A stretch of DNA of 64,000 nucleotides from Nocardioides sp. Soil805. Lineage in GTDB: Bacteria; Actinomycetota; Actinomycetes; Propionibacteriales; Nocardioidaceae. Each line of letters begins with the position of its first letter. Position 1 is the first letter of the stretch. A program made the position numbers and the translations under genes. Shown piece by piece: positions 33,836 through 42,168 of the stretch. The stretch is taken from positions 71,187-135,186 of the forward strand of contig NZ_LMSU01000006.1 of the NCBI RefSeq assembly GCF_001429625.1, written 5' to 3'. The notes under the pieces are model-generated. The model saw nothing but the letters and a program-made list of their open reading frames with translations. It did no database searches and had not been told where the DNA came from.

Positions 33836-36760
33836 TCACCGCCGATCGCCGGCGACGGGTCCCACTTGCAGGATCTGCTCCTCGTGGGCAAAGAAGTACG
33901 CCATCGTCGGCAGCACCACGGCCCCGGACGTGCTCACCCCGTGCCCGCCGCCACGGACGAACGAGGTGGCCACCATCCGGGGACGGTCGAACGGCGCGGC
34001 CGCGGTGAACCACGAGTCCGGTGCACCGTTGGGGGCCGACGGGTCCTGCGCGGAGCCCGTCTTCGCGCCGGAGGTGACCGGCAGCGCGGTCAGGATGCTG
34101 GCGGTGCCCGAGGTCGCGGCCAGTGCCATCCCGGCGCGGACCGGGCCGAGCTTGTCGGCGTAGGGGAGTCGGCGCGGCCGGGGCCACGGAAGCCTGGACC
34201 GGTGCGGCCCGTCGCCGTACGCGAGACCGAGGTGGGGAGTGACCATCGCGCCGGTCGCGACCCCGGCGGTCCAGAGCGCGTCCTGCAGCGGCGTCACCGT
34301 CAGGTAGCCCTGGCCGATGCCGAGGATCACCGTGGACCCGGCGTACCACGTCCCGCCGTCACGGGTGACCGAGGCCGGCGTGCCGAGGTAGCCGCTGCTC
34401 TCTGCGGGCAGGTCGATCCCGGTCGGCCGGCCGACCCCCAGGCTCCGTGCCGCGCTGATGATCGGCCCGGGGCCCATCGCCCATGCGAGCTGGTAGAAGT
34501 ACACGTTGTTGGACCACGAGATCGCCTCGGGCAGGGCCTGCGCGGGCAGGGTCATCCAGTTGCCGAAGGAGGTGTCGCCCAGCGTCCAGGAGCCGCCGCC
34601 GGGCAGCACCTGGTCCGGGGGCACCGAACCGTCCCGCATGCTCGCGGCGCCGACCACGAGCTTGAACGTCGAACCGGGGGGCGCCGCCACCTGCGTCACG
34701 TGCTCGAGCATGGGGCTCCCCGGACTGCGGGCGAGTCGTGCGAGCGCGCGGTTGCGCACGGGCGGGCCGAAGACGCGGTTGTCGTACGACGGCCGGCTGG
34801 CCATCGCGAGCACCTCGCCGTTCCGCGGGTCCATGACGACGGCGCCGCCGACGTCCCCGGTGGGCTCGCCCGGGCGGTCGCGCAGCACCGCGTCGAGGTC
34901 GGCGGTGAGCCGGCGCTGCAGGCCCAGGTCGAGGGTGAGCCGGAGCGTCCTCCCACGCCGGGGCGGGGTGTAGGGCCCCATGGCCATCGGGGTGCCGGCG
35001 GGCGTCACGTAGACGCACTGGCGGCCGTCGGTGCCCCGCAGGATCGGGTCGTAGACCTGCTCGAGCCCGGCGCGTCCCACCAAGGCGCCCAGGGGCAGGT
35101 CGGGCCAGCGCTCCATCTCGACCGGCGTGGCCACGCCCGTCCACCCCAGGACGGGTCCGAGCACGTCACCGTCCGGGTAGCGCCGGTGGGTGTCGGGGAC
35201 GACGAAGACCCCGGGCAGCCGGGCCGCGCGGACCCGGCGGCCGACCGCCGGGGGGAGGGAGGCGACGGTGAGGTCGCGGCTCGCCCGGTTCCGACGGAGC
35301 AGGCGTCGCAGGCCGCTCTCCGGCCGGGCCGTGAGCGCGGCCAGGGTGGACACGTCGCCCGCGTCCACGAGCGCCGGCACCACGGCGACCCGGTCCTGCC
35401 GGGCGTCGAGGGCGAGGGGGGTCCCGTGCCGGTCCGTGATGTCCCCTCGTGCCGCGGCCACGCGGGTGCAGCGCAGCATCTGGCTGAGCGCCTCCTCGCG
35501 CAGCTGGGAGCCCTGGGCGGTCTGGAGCTGCCAGGCGAAGCCGACCATGCCGGCCAGGAGACCGGTGGCCGCCACGGCGGCGGTGCGCAGCAGACGTGGT
35601 CGCACGGCGTCCAGCCCGAGGCGGCCCCAGAGCCGGTGCGTCTCCCCGTCGGCGCCGAGCGCCAGCACGAGTCCGAGCGTCGCGATGTGCACGGCGGCCG
35701 CCGTACCTCCGTAGCTGAGGAGCGGGAACGGCACCCCGGCGGTGGGGACCAGGCCGAGGTTGCCCGCGACCGAAACCACGACCTCGAGGCTCACCAGTGC
35801 GGCGAAGCCGGCGGCGGCCAGCGCTGCGGGCCGGCTCATGGCCCGCCGGCTGGCGCGCACGGCCCGCCACACCAGGACCGCGGCGGCGGCGACGGCCAGG
35901 GAGCCGCCGAGGATCCCGTACTGCTCGACGATGCTGGCGAAGGCGAGATCGGTGTGCCGGTCGGGCAGGTAGAGACCCACCAGCCGGTGCAGCGGGTCCT
36001 CGGCGCCGCCGGTCAGGCCGCCCCAGGCCACGGCGATGTGCATCTGCTGGATCGCCCAGCCGGGCCCGCTCGCGTCGGTCGAGCCGCTCAGGAAGGCGTT
36101 GAGCCGCTCCTGCTGGTAGGGGTGCAGCAGGTGCACGGCGAACGGCAGCACGAGCACGATGGCGACGAGCGAGGGGACGAGCAGCCGGAGCGGGATGCGG
36201 CCGAGGACCAGCATGGTGCCGGTGACGGCGCACAGGACCGCGGCGGTCGACAGGTCCGGCTGGACGAGGACGAGGCCGATGGGCAGGGCGGCGACGAGCA
36301 GCGCCGTCGCCAGTCGCCGCGGCCACCGACGGTCGCTGCCGAGCACCTGGGCCAGCACCAGCAGCAGGCCGAGCTTCGCGAGCTCCGACGGCTGCATGGT
36401 GAAGGAGCCGAGCGCGATCCACCGCTGGGCGCCCCTGACCGTCATGCCGCTCATGTCCACCGCGACCAGCAGCGCCACGCTCAGGGCGTAGCAGCCCCAC
36501 CCCAGCCACCGCAGGCCACGGGTCTGCCACCGCAGCAGGACCGCGAACAGCAGCACGCCGCCGACCACGACGACGAGCTGGTGGTTCACCGCCGACCGGT
36601 CGCCCAGGGCCGCGAGGTTGGCCAGCCCCAGACCGGCCAGGACGGCCACCGCGCCGACGGCCCAGGGATCGAGGAGCGACACGATGGGGAGCTGGGCCGG
36701 CCGGCCGGGCTCCGGGCGGGACCGCCGTGCTGCTCGCAGTCCTCGTTCGACGCTGAGCAT
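33836..36760 (-). CDS. Natural fusion of SEDS peptidoglycan glycosyltransferase (RodA/FtsW) and class B penicillin-binding protein
   Basis: One 974-residue chain holds both activities of a SEDS-bPBP peptidoglycan synthase. Residues about 25-400 are a ten-helix RodA/FtsW domain with RWIALGSFTMQPSELAK, the catalytic-Asp segment DRHTDLAFA (Asp271) and PFPLLSYGGTA. One more helix (about 410-430) serves as the transpeptidase anchor. Then come a pedestal region (about 440-640) and the transpeptidase with STFK (Ser697, Lys700), SNN (Ser750-Asn752) and KTGSA (Lys900). Every catalytic motif is intact. The frame is continuous with no internal start between domains. It forms an operon with the preceding one-TM gene (7 bp gap) and is convergent with the mreB-like gene. 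Confidence 0.9.
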   Translation of the reverse strand: MLSVERGLRAARRSRPEPGRPAQLPIVSLLDPWAVGAVAVLAGLGLANLAALGDRSAVNHQLVVVVGGVLLFAVLLRWQTRGLRWLGWGCYALSVALLVAVDMSGMTVRGAQRWIALGSFTMQPSELAKLGLLLVLAQVLGSDRRWPRRLATALLVAALPIGLVLVQPDLSTAAVLCAVTGTMLVLGRIPLRLLVPSLVAIVLVLPFAVHLLHPYQQERLNAFLSGSTDASGPGWAIQQMHIAVAWGGLTGGAEDPLHRLVGLYLPDRHTDLAFASIVEQYGILGGSLAVAAAAVLVWRAVRASRRAMSRPAALAAAGFAALVSLEVVVSVAGNLGLVPTAGVPFPLLSYGGTAAAVHIATLGLVLALGADGETHRLWGRLGLDAVRPRLLRTAAVAATGLLAGMVGFAWQLQTAQGSQLREEALSQMLRCTRVAAARGDITDRHGTPLALDARQDRVAVVPALVDAGDVSTLAALTARPESGLRRLLRRNRASRDLTVASLPPAVGRRVRAARLPGVFVVPDTHRRYPDGDVLGPVLGWTGVATPVEMERWPDLPLGALVGRAGLEQVYDPILRGTDGRQCVYVTPAGTPMAMGPYTPPRRGRTLRLTLDLGLQRRLTADLDAVLRDRPGEPTGDVGGAVVMDPRNGEVLAMASRPSYDNRVFGPPVRNRALARLARSPGSPMLEHVTQVAAPPGSTFKLVVGAASMRDGSVPPDQVLPGGGSWTLGDTSFGNWMTLPAQALPEAISWSNNVYFYQLAWAMGPGPIISAARSLGVGRPTGIDLPAESSGYLGTPASVTRDGGTWYAGSTVILGIGQGYLTVTPLQDALWTAGVATGAMVTPHLGLAYGDGPHRSRLPWPRPRRLPYADKLGPVRAGMALAATSGTASILTALPVTSGAKTGSAQDPSAPNGAPDSWFTAAAPFDRPRMVATSFVRGGGHGVSTSGAVVLPTMAYFFAHEEQILQVGPVAGDRR

Positions 36761-36767
36761 GGCCGGT

Positions 36768-37997
36768 TCAGCAGCCCAGAGACGACCCGGTGAGGGGCAC
36801 CGGAGGGGACTGCGCCCGAGCCGGTGCGGTCGTCAGGGCCACCAGCGCGAGCGAGCGGCCCGGGGGGACGGCGACGGACGAGCTGGCATAGACGGTGGTC
36901 CAACCGGGCTGGGCGGTCATCGCGACAGGCTGGGACCAGGTGATGCCGCTCCGGCACAGCCGGGCTGCCCCCACCCTCCACGACACCGACTGCGTGGTCG
37001 CCGCGGGGCGCAGGTGCACCGTGACGGTCACGGGGCAGGGCGACCCGGGTGTGCAGCTGCCGACCTTCTGCACCTCGACCCCGGTGACCTGGCCGGCCTG
37101 TCGCCCCGCGAGGGCCCCGACGTCCTGGCGGGGTCGGGGTCGCGGCTTCTCGGCGGGCTTCCCCGACGAGCCGGAGGGTGCGGTCGTGGTCGGACGGTCG
37201 TCGCGGGCGCTGGCGCCGGTTCCTCCGGAGTCGGGATCGCGCAGCACGACGTACGCGCTGCCGGCGAGCGCGGCGGCCAGGAACAGCAGGACCAGGGTCG
37301 TACGACGGGTCCGCGCGCGTCGGCGTCCCACGACCGGGCGGCGCCGTGGCGGCGGGGTCGGCGGGGGCGGCCCGGGCGGGACCCGGCGCGGATCCGGTCG
37401 GGCTCCTCCGAGATCAGCTCGCGGCGTGAGCGGCACCGAGACGCTGGGTGCGATGTGGGCGAACGCGCCGACCAGCGCCGCGAGCTGCCCGGAGAGGCGC
37501 TGCCCGGCACCCGGGCCCAGGACCTCTGCCAGCGCGCCCTCGAGCTGACGTGCACGGGGACCCGGCTCGGGACGCGGGTCCGCGGCCACCTCCTCGAGCA
37601 GGTGCAGCAGCTCCACCTGCTCCGGGCGGGGGTGCGCCGGGAGCCGGCGCGCGTTGTGGGTCAGCTGCTCGAGGAGCTCGGTGGTCCGGGCGCCCTCGCC
37701 TGCCGGCGCGTCCCCCACGTCGACCTCGCCCGACAGGCCGAGGGCCACCGTCCAGCGGTGGGTGTCGGCGGGGTGCGTCCCGTTGCCCGACAGGATGATC
37801 CGGACGGCGTCGAGCACGCGCACGGCCAGGAGCGAGGCCTGGGCGGGACTGAGCACCACCACGGACAGCAGCTGGTCGAGAGGCACCCGTCTGGAGGTCG
37901 TCCCCGGTTGCGGGTGGTGCGTCGCGGACGCCTGCTCGCGCGGCTCGCGGTCCGTGGGAGAGTCCGTGGTCCTCGGCGTCGCCGTCTCCTGAGCCAT
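36768..37997 (-). CDS. Single-pass membrane protein, unknown function, upstream of the SEDS-PBP fusion
   Basis: This 409-residue protein has a cytoplasmic N-terminal part (1-230; helical, starting VPLDQLLSVVVLSPAQASLLA after a 35-residue polar stretch, then a Pro-rich linker PPGPPPPTPPPRRRP), one transmembrane helix (about 232-251) and an external C-terminal domain (252-409). The external domain has a Pro/Lys-rich stalk and an Ig-like beta domain with four cysteines (SCTPGSPC, RLCRS and the terminal GC). No kinase or enzyme motif is seen. ATG 37997 is the first with conserved-looking sequence after it. Seven bases separate it from the fusion gene, so it is probably its regulator or adaptor. 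Confidence 0.75.
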   Translation of the reverse strand: MAQETATPRTTDSPTDREPREQASATHHPQPGTTSRRVPLDQLLSVVVLSPAQASLLAVRVLDAVRIILSGNGTHPADTHRWTVALGLSGEVDVGDAPAGEGARTTELLEQLTHNARRLPAHPRPEQVELLHLLEEVAADPRPEPGPRARQLEGALAEVLGPGAGQRLSGQLAALVGAFAHIAPSVSVPLTPRADLGGARPDPRRVPPGPPPPTPPPRRRPVVGRRRARTRRTTLVLLFLAAALAGSAYVVLRDPDSGGTGASARDDRPTTTAPSGSSGKPAEKPRPRPRQDVGALAGRQAGQVTGVEVQKVGSCTPGSPCPVTVTVHLRPAATTQSVSWRVGAARLCRSGITWSQPVAMTAQPGWTTVYASSSVAVPPGRSLALVALTTAPARAQSPPVPLTGSSLGC

Positions 37998-38082
37998 GCG
38001 ATCCCCGTTCCTGCACCACCACCACCGGTGTGCGGTCCACACGCTGGGCCACTGACCTGCGTGACCAGTCCCAGTGTGGGGC

Positions 38083-38116
38083 GGCCGTTGGACCTGTTCC
38101 CAGAGTCCTTGGACCC
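38083..38116 (-). promoter_or_regulatory. Paired DosR/DevR-like boxes upstream of the SEDS-PBP operon
   Basis: On the minus strand GGGTCCAAGGACTC (38103-38116) is a near-perfect palindrome around AA. A related half-conserved box, GGTCCAACGGCC, occupies 38083-38094. Their centres are 21 bp apart, two helical turns, as in tandem DosR boxes. They stand 85-120 bp before the ATG at 37997. I could not place a convincing -10 element. The remainder of 37998-38201 shows only a small GTGTG/CACAC hairpin. Confidence 0.45.
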
Positions 38117-38201
38117 GGATTGGCCGAGCGTCGGGCGCGCAGAGTCCCGGCCCGTCCGGGTCTTTCGGCCCGAGTGGTGCGAGCACGGGGACGGCGACCG
38201 G

Positions 38202-40466
38202 TCAGCCGAGCCCGTCGCAGACCGCGGCCAGCGCCGCGACCAGCTGCTCGGCGTGCTCGTCGGAGAAGACCAGCGGCGGTCGGATCTTCAACGAGGCGCG
38301 GTCGCGGCCGGTGCGGCCGATGAGCACCCCGCGCTCCCGCATGCCCTCCACGACCCTCCCGGCCCGTTCCGGGTCCGGTCGACCGGTGGACTGGTCGACG
38401 ACGTCGACCGCGAGCGCCAGCCCCCAGCCCCGCACGGCAGCCAGGACGGGGCGGTCCGTGGCGACCTCGCGCAGGGCCGTGAGCAGGTGGGCACCCACGG
38501 TGCCGGCTCTCTCGACCAGGCCCTCCTCGTCGATGGTGCGCAGCACCGCGAGGGCCGCGGCGCAGGCGGCGGTGCTGCCGCCGAAGGTGCTGAAGTAGTC
38601 GGTGCCCTGCACGAACGGGTCCACCAGGTCGGCCGGGCCGACGACGGCGGCGACCGGGTAGCCGTTGCCCATGGGCTTGCCGAGCGTGACGAGGTCGGCG
38701 GACACGTCGCCGGCCACGAAGCTCCACAGGTGGTCGCCGGTGCGGCCGTGGCCCGCCTGCACCTCGTCGGCGACGTACAACCCGCCGGCCTCGTGGACCG
38801 CCGCGGCGGCCGCGCGGGTCCACTCGTGGGCGGGTCCGCGCACCCCGTCGCTGGTGAAGACCCCGTCGACGAGCATCGCGGCGACCCCGTGGCCGGACGT
38901 CGTCAGGCTCCGGACGGCGTCGACCACCGAGGAGGACGTGGCCGGCGGCGGCGGGACGAGGCGCATGTGGGTGAGCGGCTCCGCTCCACGCCAGCTCTCG
39001 GGGGAGAAGGCGAAGGTGGCCTCGGTGACGCCGTGGTAGGCCCACTCGGTGGCGATGCCGCCCGTGGCTCCGGTGGCGTGCCGGGCGATCCGCCAGGCCA
39101 GGTCGCCCGCCTCGCTGCCGGAGTTGACGAGCAGCACCCGGTCGAAGCGCTCAGGCAGGGTGGCCAGCAGGCGCTCGGCCAGCTCCACCGGGGCGTCCTG
39201 GAGGTAGCGGCTGTTGGTGTTGAGCGTCGCCAACTGGGCGGTCACGGCCGCCACCACGGCGGGGTGCGAGTGCCCGAGCACGGGGACGTTGTTGTAGGCG
39301 TCGAGGTAGCGCCGACCGTCGGCGGCCTCGAGCACGACGCCGTCGCCCCGGACGAGGTGCAGCGGCCGCTCGTAGCTCAGCTCCTGGCCGCCGAGGACGC
39401 GTCCGCGGGCCTCGGCCAACGCCGCCGTCGACCGGCCCGTGCGGGACGGAGCGGCGCCGAACCGGCTCGCCAGGTCGTCCAGGCCGGCCGCCAGCATCGT
39501 CTCCAGCTGGAGCTGGGCCTCGTCGTCGATCTCGGGCGCCCACCCCTGCTCGCGCGTGCGCCAGGCGGTGATGAGGACTGTGGCGGCGTAGCGGGCGGCC
39601 ATCAGGTCGGCGACCAGGGACAGCTCCTCCGGCTCGAGCGGCGTGACGGCCCGGTAGCCGGCCACGACCTCGCCCGCGAGCGCGAGCCCGTCCGGGCGCC
39701 CGCTGAGCACGTCGGCCGCCGCGATCGCCAGGTCGCAGACCAGGGCGGTGTGGGTCAGGTCGCCGAAGTCGGTGATGCCCGTCAGGGCCAGGCGGTCGTC
39801 GACCAGAACGTTGGTCGGCGCCAGGTCGTTGTGCACCACCTGGGCGCGCAGCCGGGGGAGGACCGGGACCACCCGCTGGTCGAAGCGGTCGAGCACGGCC
39901 TCGATCGCCGGTCGTCGGTCGGCGGCGACGGCGGCGAGCCAGGGTCGCAGCTGCGGCAGCCGCCTGACGTCCCACGCGATCGGGTGCGTCGCGGCCGGGT
40001 GTGCGAAGCCCCGCAGCCCCCGCCCGAGCCGGGCACTGGTGCGCCCCCACTCGCGCAGACGTGGGGCGTCGAGCTCGTCGGGCTCGGGGTGCCGTCCCTC
40101 CAGCCAGGTGTGCACCCACGCGTAGGAGGTGCGGCCGTCGCGGCCGGTCAGCCGGATCCAGGATCGTCCGTCGCCGGTCGGTACGACGGCGGGCACCGGC
40201 AGGTCGGGAGCCGCGGTCCGCAGGTGGCGCAGTGCCGAGCACTGGAGGTCGAGCACCGACTCGGGGTCCGCCGGGTTGTGCACCTTGAGCAGGTGGCGCA
40301 CGGGACCGGAGTCGAGCCGGAAGTTGCGGTCCCGCTCGCCGTGCAGGGCCGTCAGCTCACCGGCGAGGCCCCAGTGCCGCTCGAGCGCCGCGTGCAGCGA
40401 GTCGAGGTCGAGGTCCGGCGCCGGCACGGTCAGCGGGTCGGGAGGGATCGTGCTCATGCCGGACAT
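38202..40466 (-). CDS. Bifunctional kinase (APH/hydroxylysine-kinase-like) and class III PLP phospho-lyase fusion
   Basis: This 754-residue protein joins two enzymes. Residues about 20-330 form an aminoglycoside-phosphotransferase-fold kinase with the catalytic loop VVHNDLAPTNVLVDD and ITDFGD metal motif. Residues about 350-754 form a class III aminotransferase-fold domain with NSGSEAGDLAWR, YHGVTEAT, VADEVQAGHGRTGDHLW and LGKPMGNG (PLP Lys597). In animals hydroxylysine kinase and the related AGXT2L phospho-lyases act in sequence on 5-hydroxylysine or on ethanolamine phosphate. By analogy this protein may phosphorylate an amino alcohol and then eliminate phosphate. GGGAG precedes ATG 40466. 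Confidence 0.85.
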   Translation of the reverse strand: MSGMSTIPPDPLTVPAPDLDLDSLHAALERHWGLAGELTALHGERDRNFRLDSGPVRHLLKVHNPADPESVLDLQCSALRHLRTAAPDLPVPAVVPTGDGRSWIRLTGRDGRTSYAWVHTWLEGRHPEPDELDAPRLREWGRTSARLGRGLRGFAHPAATHPIAWDVRRLPQLRPWLAAVAADRRPAIEAVLDRFDQRVVPVLPRLRAQVVHNDLAPTNVLVDDRLALTGITDFGDLTHTALVCDLAIAAADVLSGRPDGLALAGEVVAGYRAVTPLEPEELSLVADLMAARYAATVLITAWRTREQGWAPEIDDEAQLQLETMLAAGLDDLASRFGAAPSRTGRSTAALAEARGRVLGGQELSYERPLHLVRGDGVVLEAADGRRYLDAYNNVPVLGHSHPAVVAAVTAQLATLNTNSRYLQDAPVELAERLLATLPERFDRVLLVNSGSEAGDLAWRIARHATGATGGIATEWAYHGVTEATFAFSPESWRGAEPLTHMRLVPPPPATSSSVVDAVRSLTTSGHGVAAMLVDGVFTSDGVRGPAHEWTRAAAAAVHEAGGLYVADEVQAGHGRTGDHLWSFVAGDVSADLVTLGKPMGNGYPVAAVVGPADLVDPFVQGTDYFSTFGGSTAACAAALAVLRTIDEEGLVERAGTVGAHLLTALREVATDRPVLAAVRGWGLALAVDVVDQSTGRPDPERAGRVVEGMRERGVLIGRTGRDRASLKIRPPLVFSDEHAEQLVAALAAVCDGLG

Positions 40467-40497
40467 TGTGCTCCCGCGGGGGAGCCCCCGCTGCCGG

Positions 40498-42063
40498 TCA
40501 GCTCCCGCCAGCGGGGAGGGCCTCGAGCATGACGTCGGGGTGGTCGCGCTCGGTGACCTTGGCGCGCCACTGGTCGACGAAGAGGGCCAGGTGGGTGCCG
40601 TCGCTGCGCTGGAGGACCTCGACGCCCCGGATCCCGGCCAGTGCCGAGGCGCCGGCGGCGTCGGTGCGTCGGGCGACCTGGTAGTCGAGGCGCGAGAGGC
40701 GGATCGGCGCGTTGAACTCGTTGGTCATCCGGTCCTCTACGACCTCGAACTGCATGGGACCGACGGCCGCGAGGACGGGGCTCTGGTCACCGCGCAGGTC
40801 GGAGCGCAGCACCTGCACCACGCCCTCCTGGTCGAGCTGCTCGATACCCCGGCGGAACTGCTTGTAGCGCCCGACGTCGCCGGCGCTGGCGGTCACGAAG
40901 TGCTCGGGGGCGAAGGACGGCACCGGCGGGTACTCGATCGGGTCGCCGACGTACACGGTGTCGCCGACCCGCAGGGCCTGCGCGTTGACGAGTCCGATGA
41001 TGTCGCCGGGCTCGGCGCTCTCGACGGAGGTCGTCTCGCGGCCGAAGACCGCCTGGGCGAACTTCGTCGCGAACGGGCGGCCGGTGCCCGCGTGGGTGAC
41101 CACCATGCCGCGCTCGAACGTGCCGGAGACGACGCGGGCGTAGGCGAGCCGGTCGCGGTGCGCGGCGTTCATCCCGGACTGGACCTTGAAGACGAAGGCG
41201 CTGAAGTCGTCGGAGACCTGGCGCACGGACCCGTCGACACCCGGGGTCTCGCTGGGCTCGGGGGCCAGGTCGAGCAGGAGGTCCAGCAGCTGCGCGACGC
41301 CGAAGTTCTGCAGGGCGGAGGCGAACATGACCGGCGTCGTCTCGCCGGCCAGGAAGCGCTGCTGGTCGTGGTCGGCGTCGTCGAGGGTGAGCAGCTCGTG
41401 CTCCTCGACCGCGTCCTTCCAGACCAGGGCGTCGACCTCCTCGACCGCGTCCGGGGCCAGCCGCTTCTCGGGAGCCCGGGTGGCGCCGCCGGCGGTACGG
41501 GTGTACTTCACGAACTCGCCCGTGCGACGGTCCAGGACGCCGCGGAAGTCGCCCGCCTCGCCGACCGGCCACGTCAGGGGGGTGGGGCGGAGCTTGATCT
41601 TCTCCTGGATCAGGTCCATCAGCTCGAGCGCCGAGAGGCCCGGCCGGTCCCACTTGTTGATCACGGTGATGACCGGGATGCCGCGCAGCGCGCAGACCTT
41701 GAACAGCTTGAGGGTCTGCGGCTCGAGCCCCTTGCCCGCGTCGACCAGCATCACCGCCGAGTCGACCGCCGACAGCACCCGGTAGGTGTCCTCGGAGAAG
41801 TCGCTGTGGCCGGGGGTGTCGACCAGGTTGATCACGTGGTCGCGGTAGACGAACTGCAGCGCGGCCGAGGTGATCGAGATCCCGCGGGCCTTCTCCATCG
41901 CCATCCAGTCGGACACCGTGGCGCGGCGATCGCCCTTGCCGTGCACGGCTCCGGCCTCGGTGATCACCCGCGCGTGCAGGGCCAGCGCCTCGGTGAGGGT
42001 GGACTTGCCCGCGTCGGGGTGGCTGATGACGGCAAACGTACGGCGGGGGCGGGAGTCGGGCAC
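40498..42063 (-). CDS. prfC: Peptide chain release factor 3
   Basis: RF3 is a GTPase that recycles class I release factors from ribosomes. The 521-residue product shows the P-loop ISHPDAGKSTLTE, DTPGHSDFSEDTYR (switch II), NKWDRPG and, in the later domains, GMNAAHRDRLAYARV and FAPEHFVTASAGDVGRYKQFRRG, all of the RF3 rather than EF-G type. GTG 42063 is supported by the leaderless hexamer at 42070. It is divergent from a flavin-dependent oxidoreductase. Confidence 0.95.
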   Translation of the reverse strand: MPDSRPRRTFAVISHPDAGKSTLTEALALHARVITEAGAVHGKGDRRATVSDWMAMEKARGISITSAALQFVYRDHVINLVDTPGHSDFSEDTYRVLSAVDSAVMLVDAGKGLEPQTLKLFKVCALRGIPVITVINKWDRPGLSALELMDLIQEKIKLRPTPLTWPVGEAGDFRGVLDRRTGEFVKYTRTAGGATRAPEKRLAPDAVEEVDALVWKDAVEEHELLTLDDADHDQQRFLAGETTPVMFASALQNFGVAQLLDLLLDLAPEPSETPGVDGSVRQVSDDFSAFVFKVQSGMNAAHRDRLAYARVVSGTFERGMVVTHAGTGRPFATKFAQAVFGRETTSVESAEPGDIIGLVNAQALRVGDTVYVGDPIEYPPVPSFAPEHFVTASAGDVGRYKQFRRGIEQLDQEGVVQVLRSDLRGDQSPVLAAVGPMQFEVVEDRMTNEFNAPIRLSRLDYQVARRTDAAGASALAGIRGVEVLQRSDGTHLALFVDQWRAKVTERDHPDVMLEALPAGGS

Positions 42064-42069
42064 CGAGCG

Positions 42070-42075
42070 AATCTA
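42070..42075 (-). promoter_or_regulatory. -10 hexamer for leaderless prfC
   Basis: TAGATT on the minus strand lies 6 nt before the GTG at 42063. It is one of the best matches to the leaderless pattern in this window. Confidence 0.6.
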
Positions 42076-42168
42076 CCGGCCCCGGCCCCGGACCTCCGCT
42101 TCCGCGGCCCCGGGCCGCACCGCCACCGTGGCCGGGAATGCCGGCGCTGGTTGATTGTTGGACCAGTC

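Noticed and set aside
36618..40532. Long forward frame opposite the TM gene and the kinase/phospho-lyase
   Set aside because: It runs across two real genes and their promoter region, is Gly/Arg/His-rich low complexity, and has no motif. The minus-strand genes carry intact catalytic sites.
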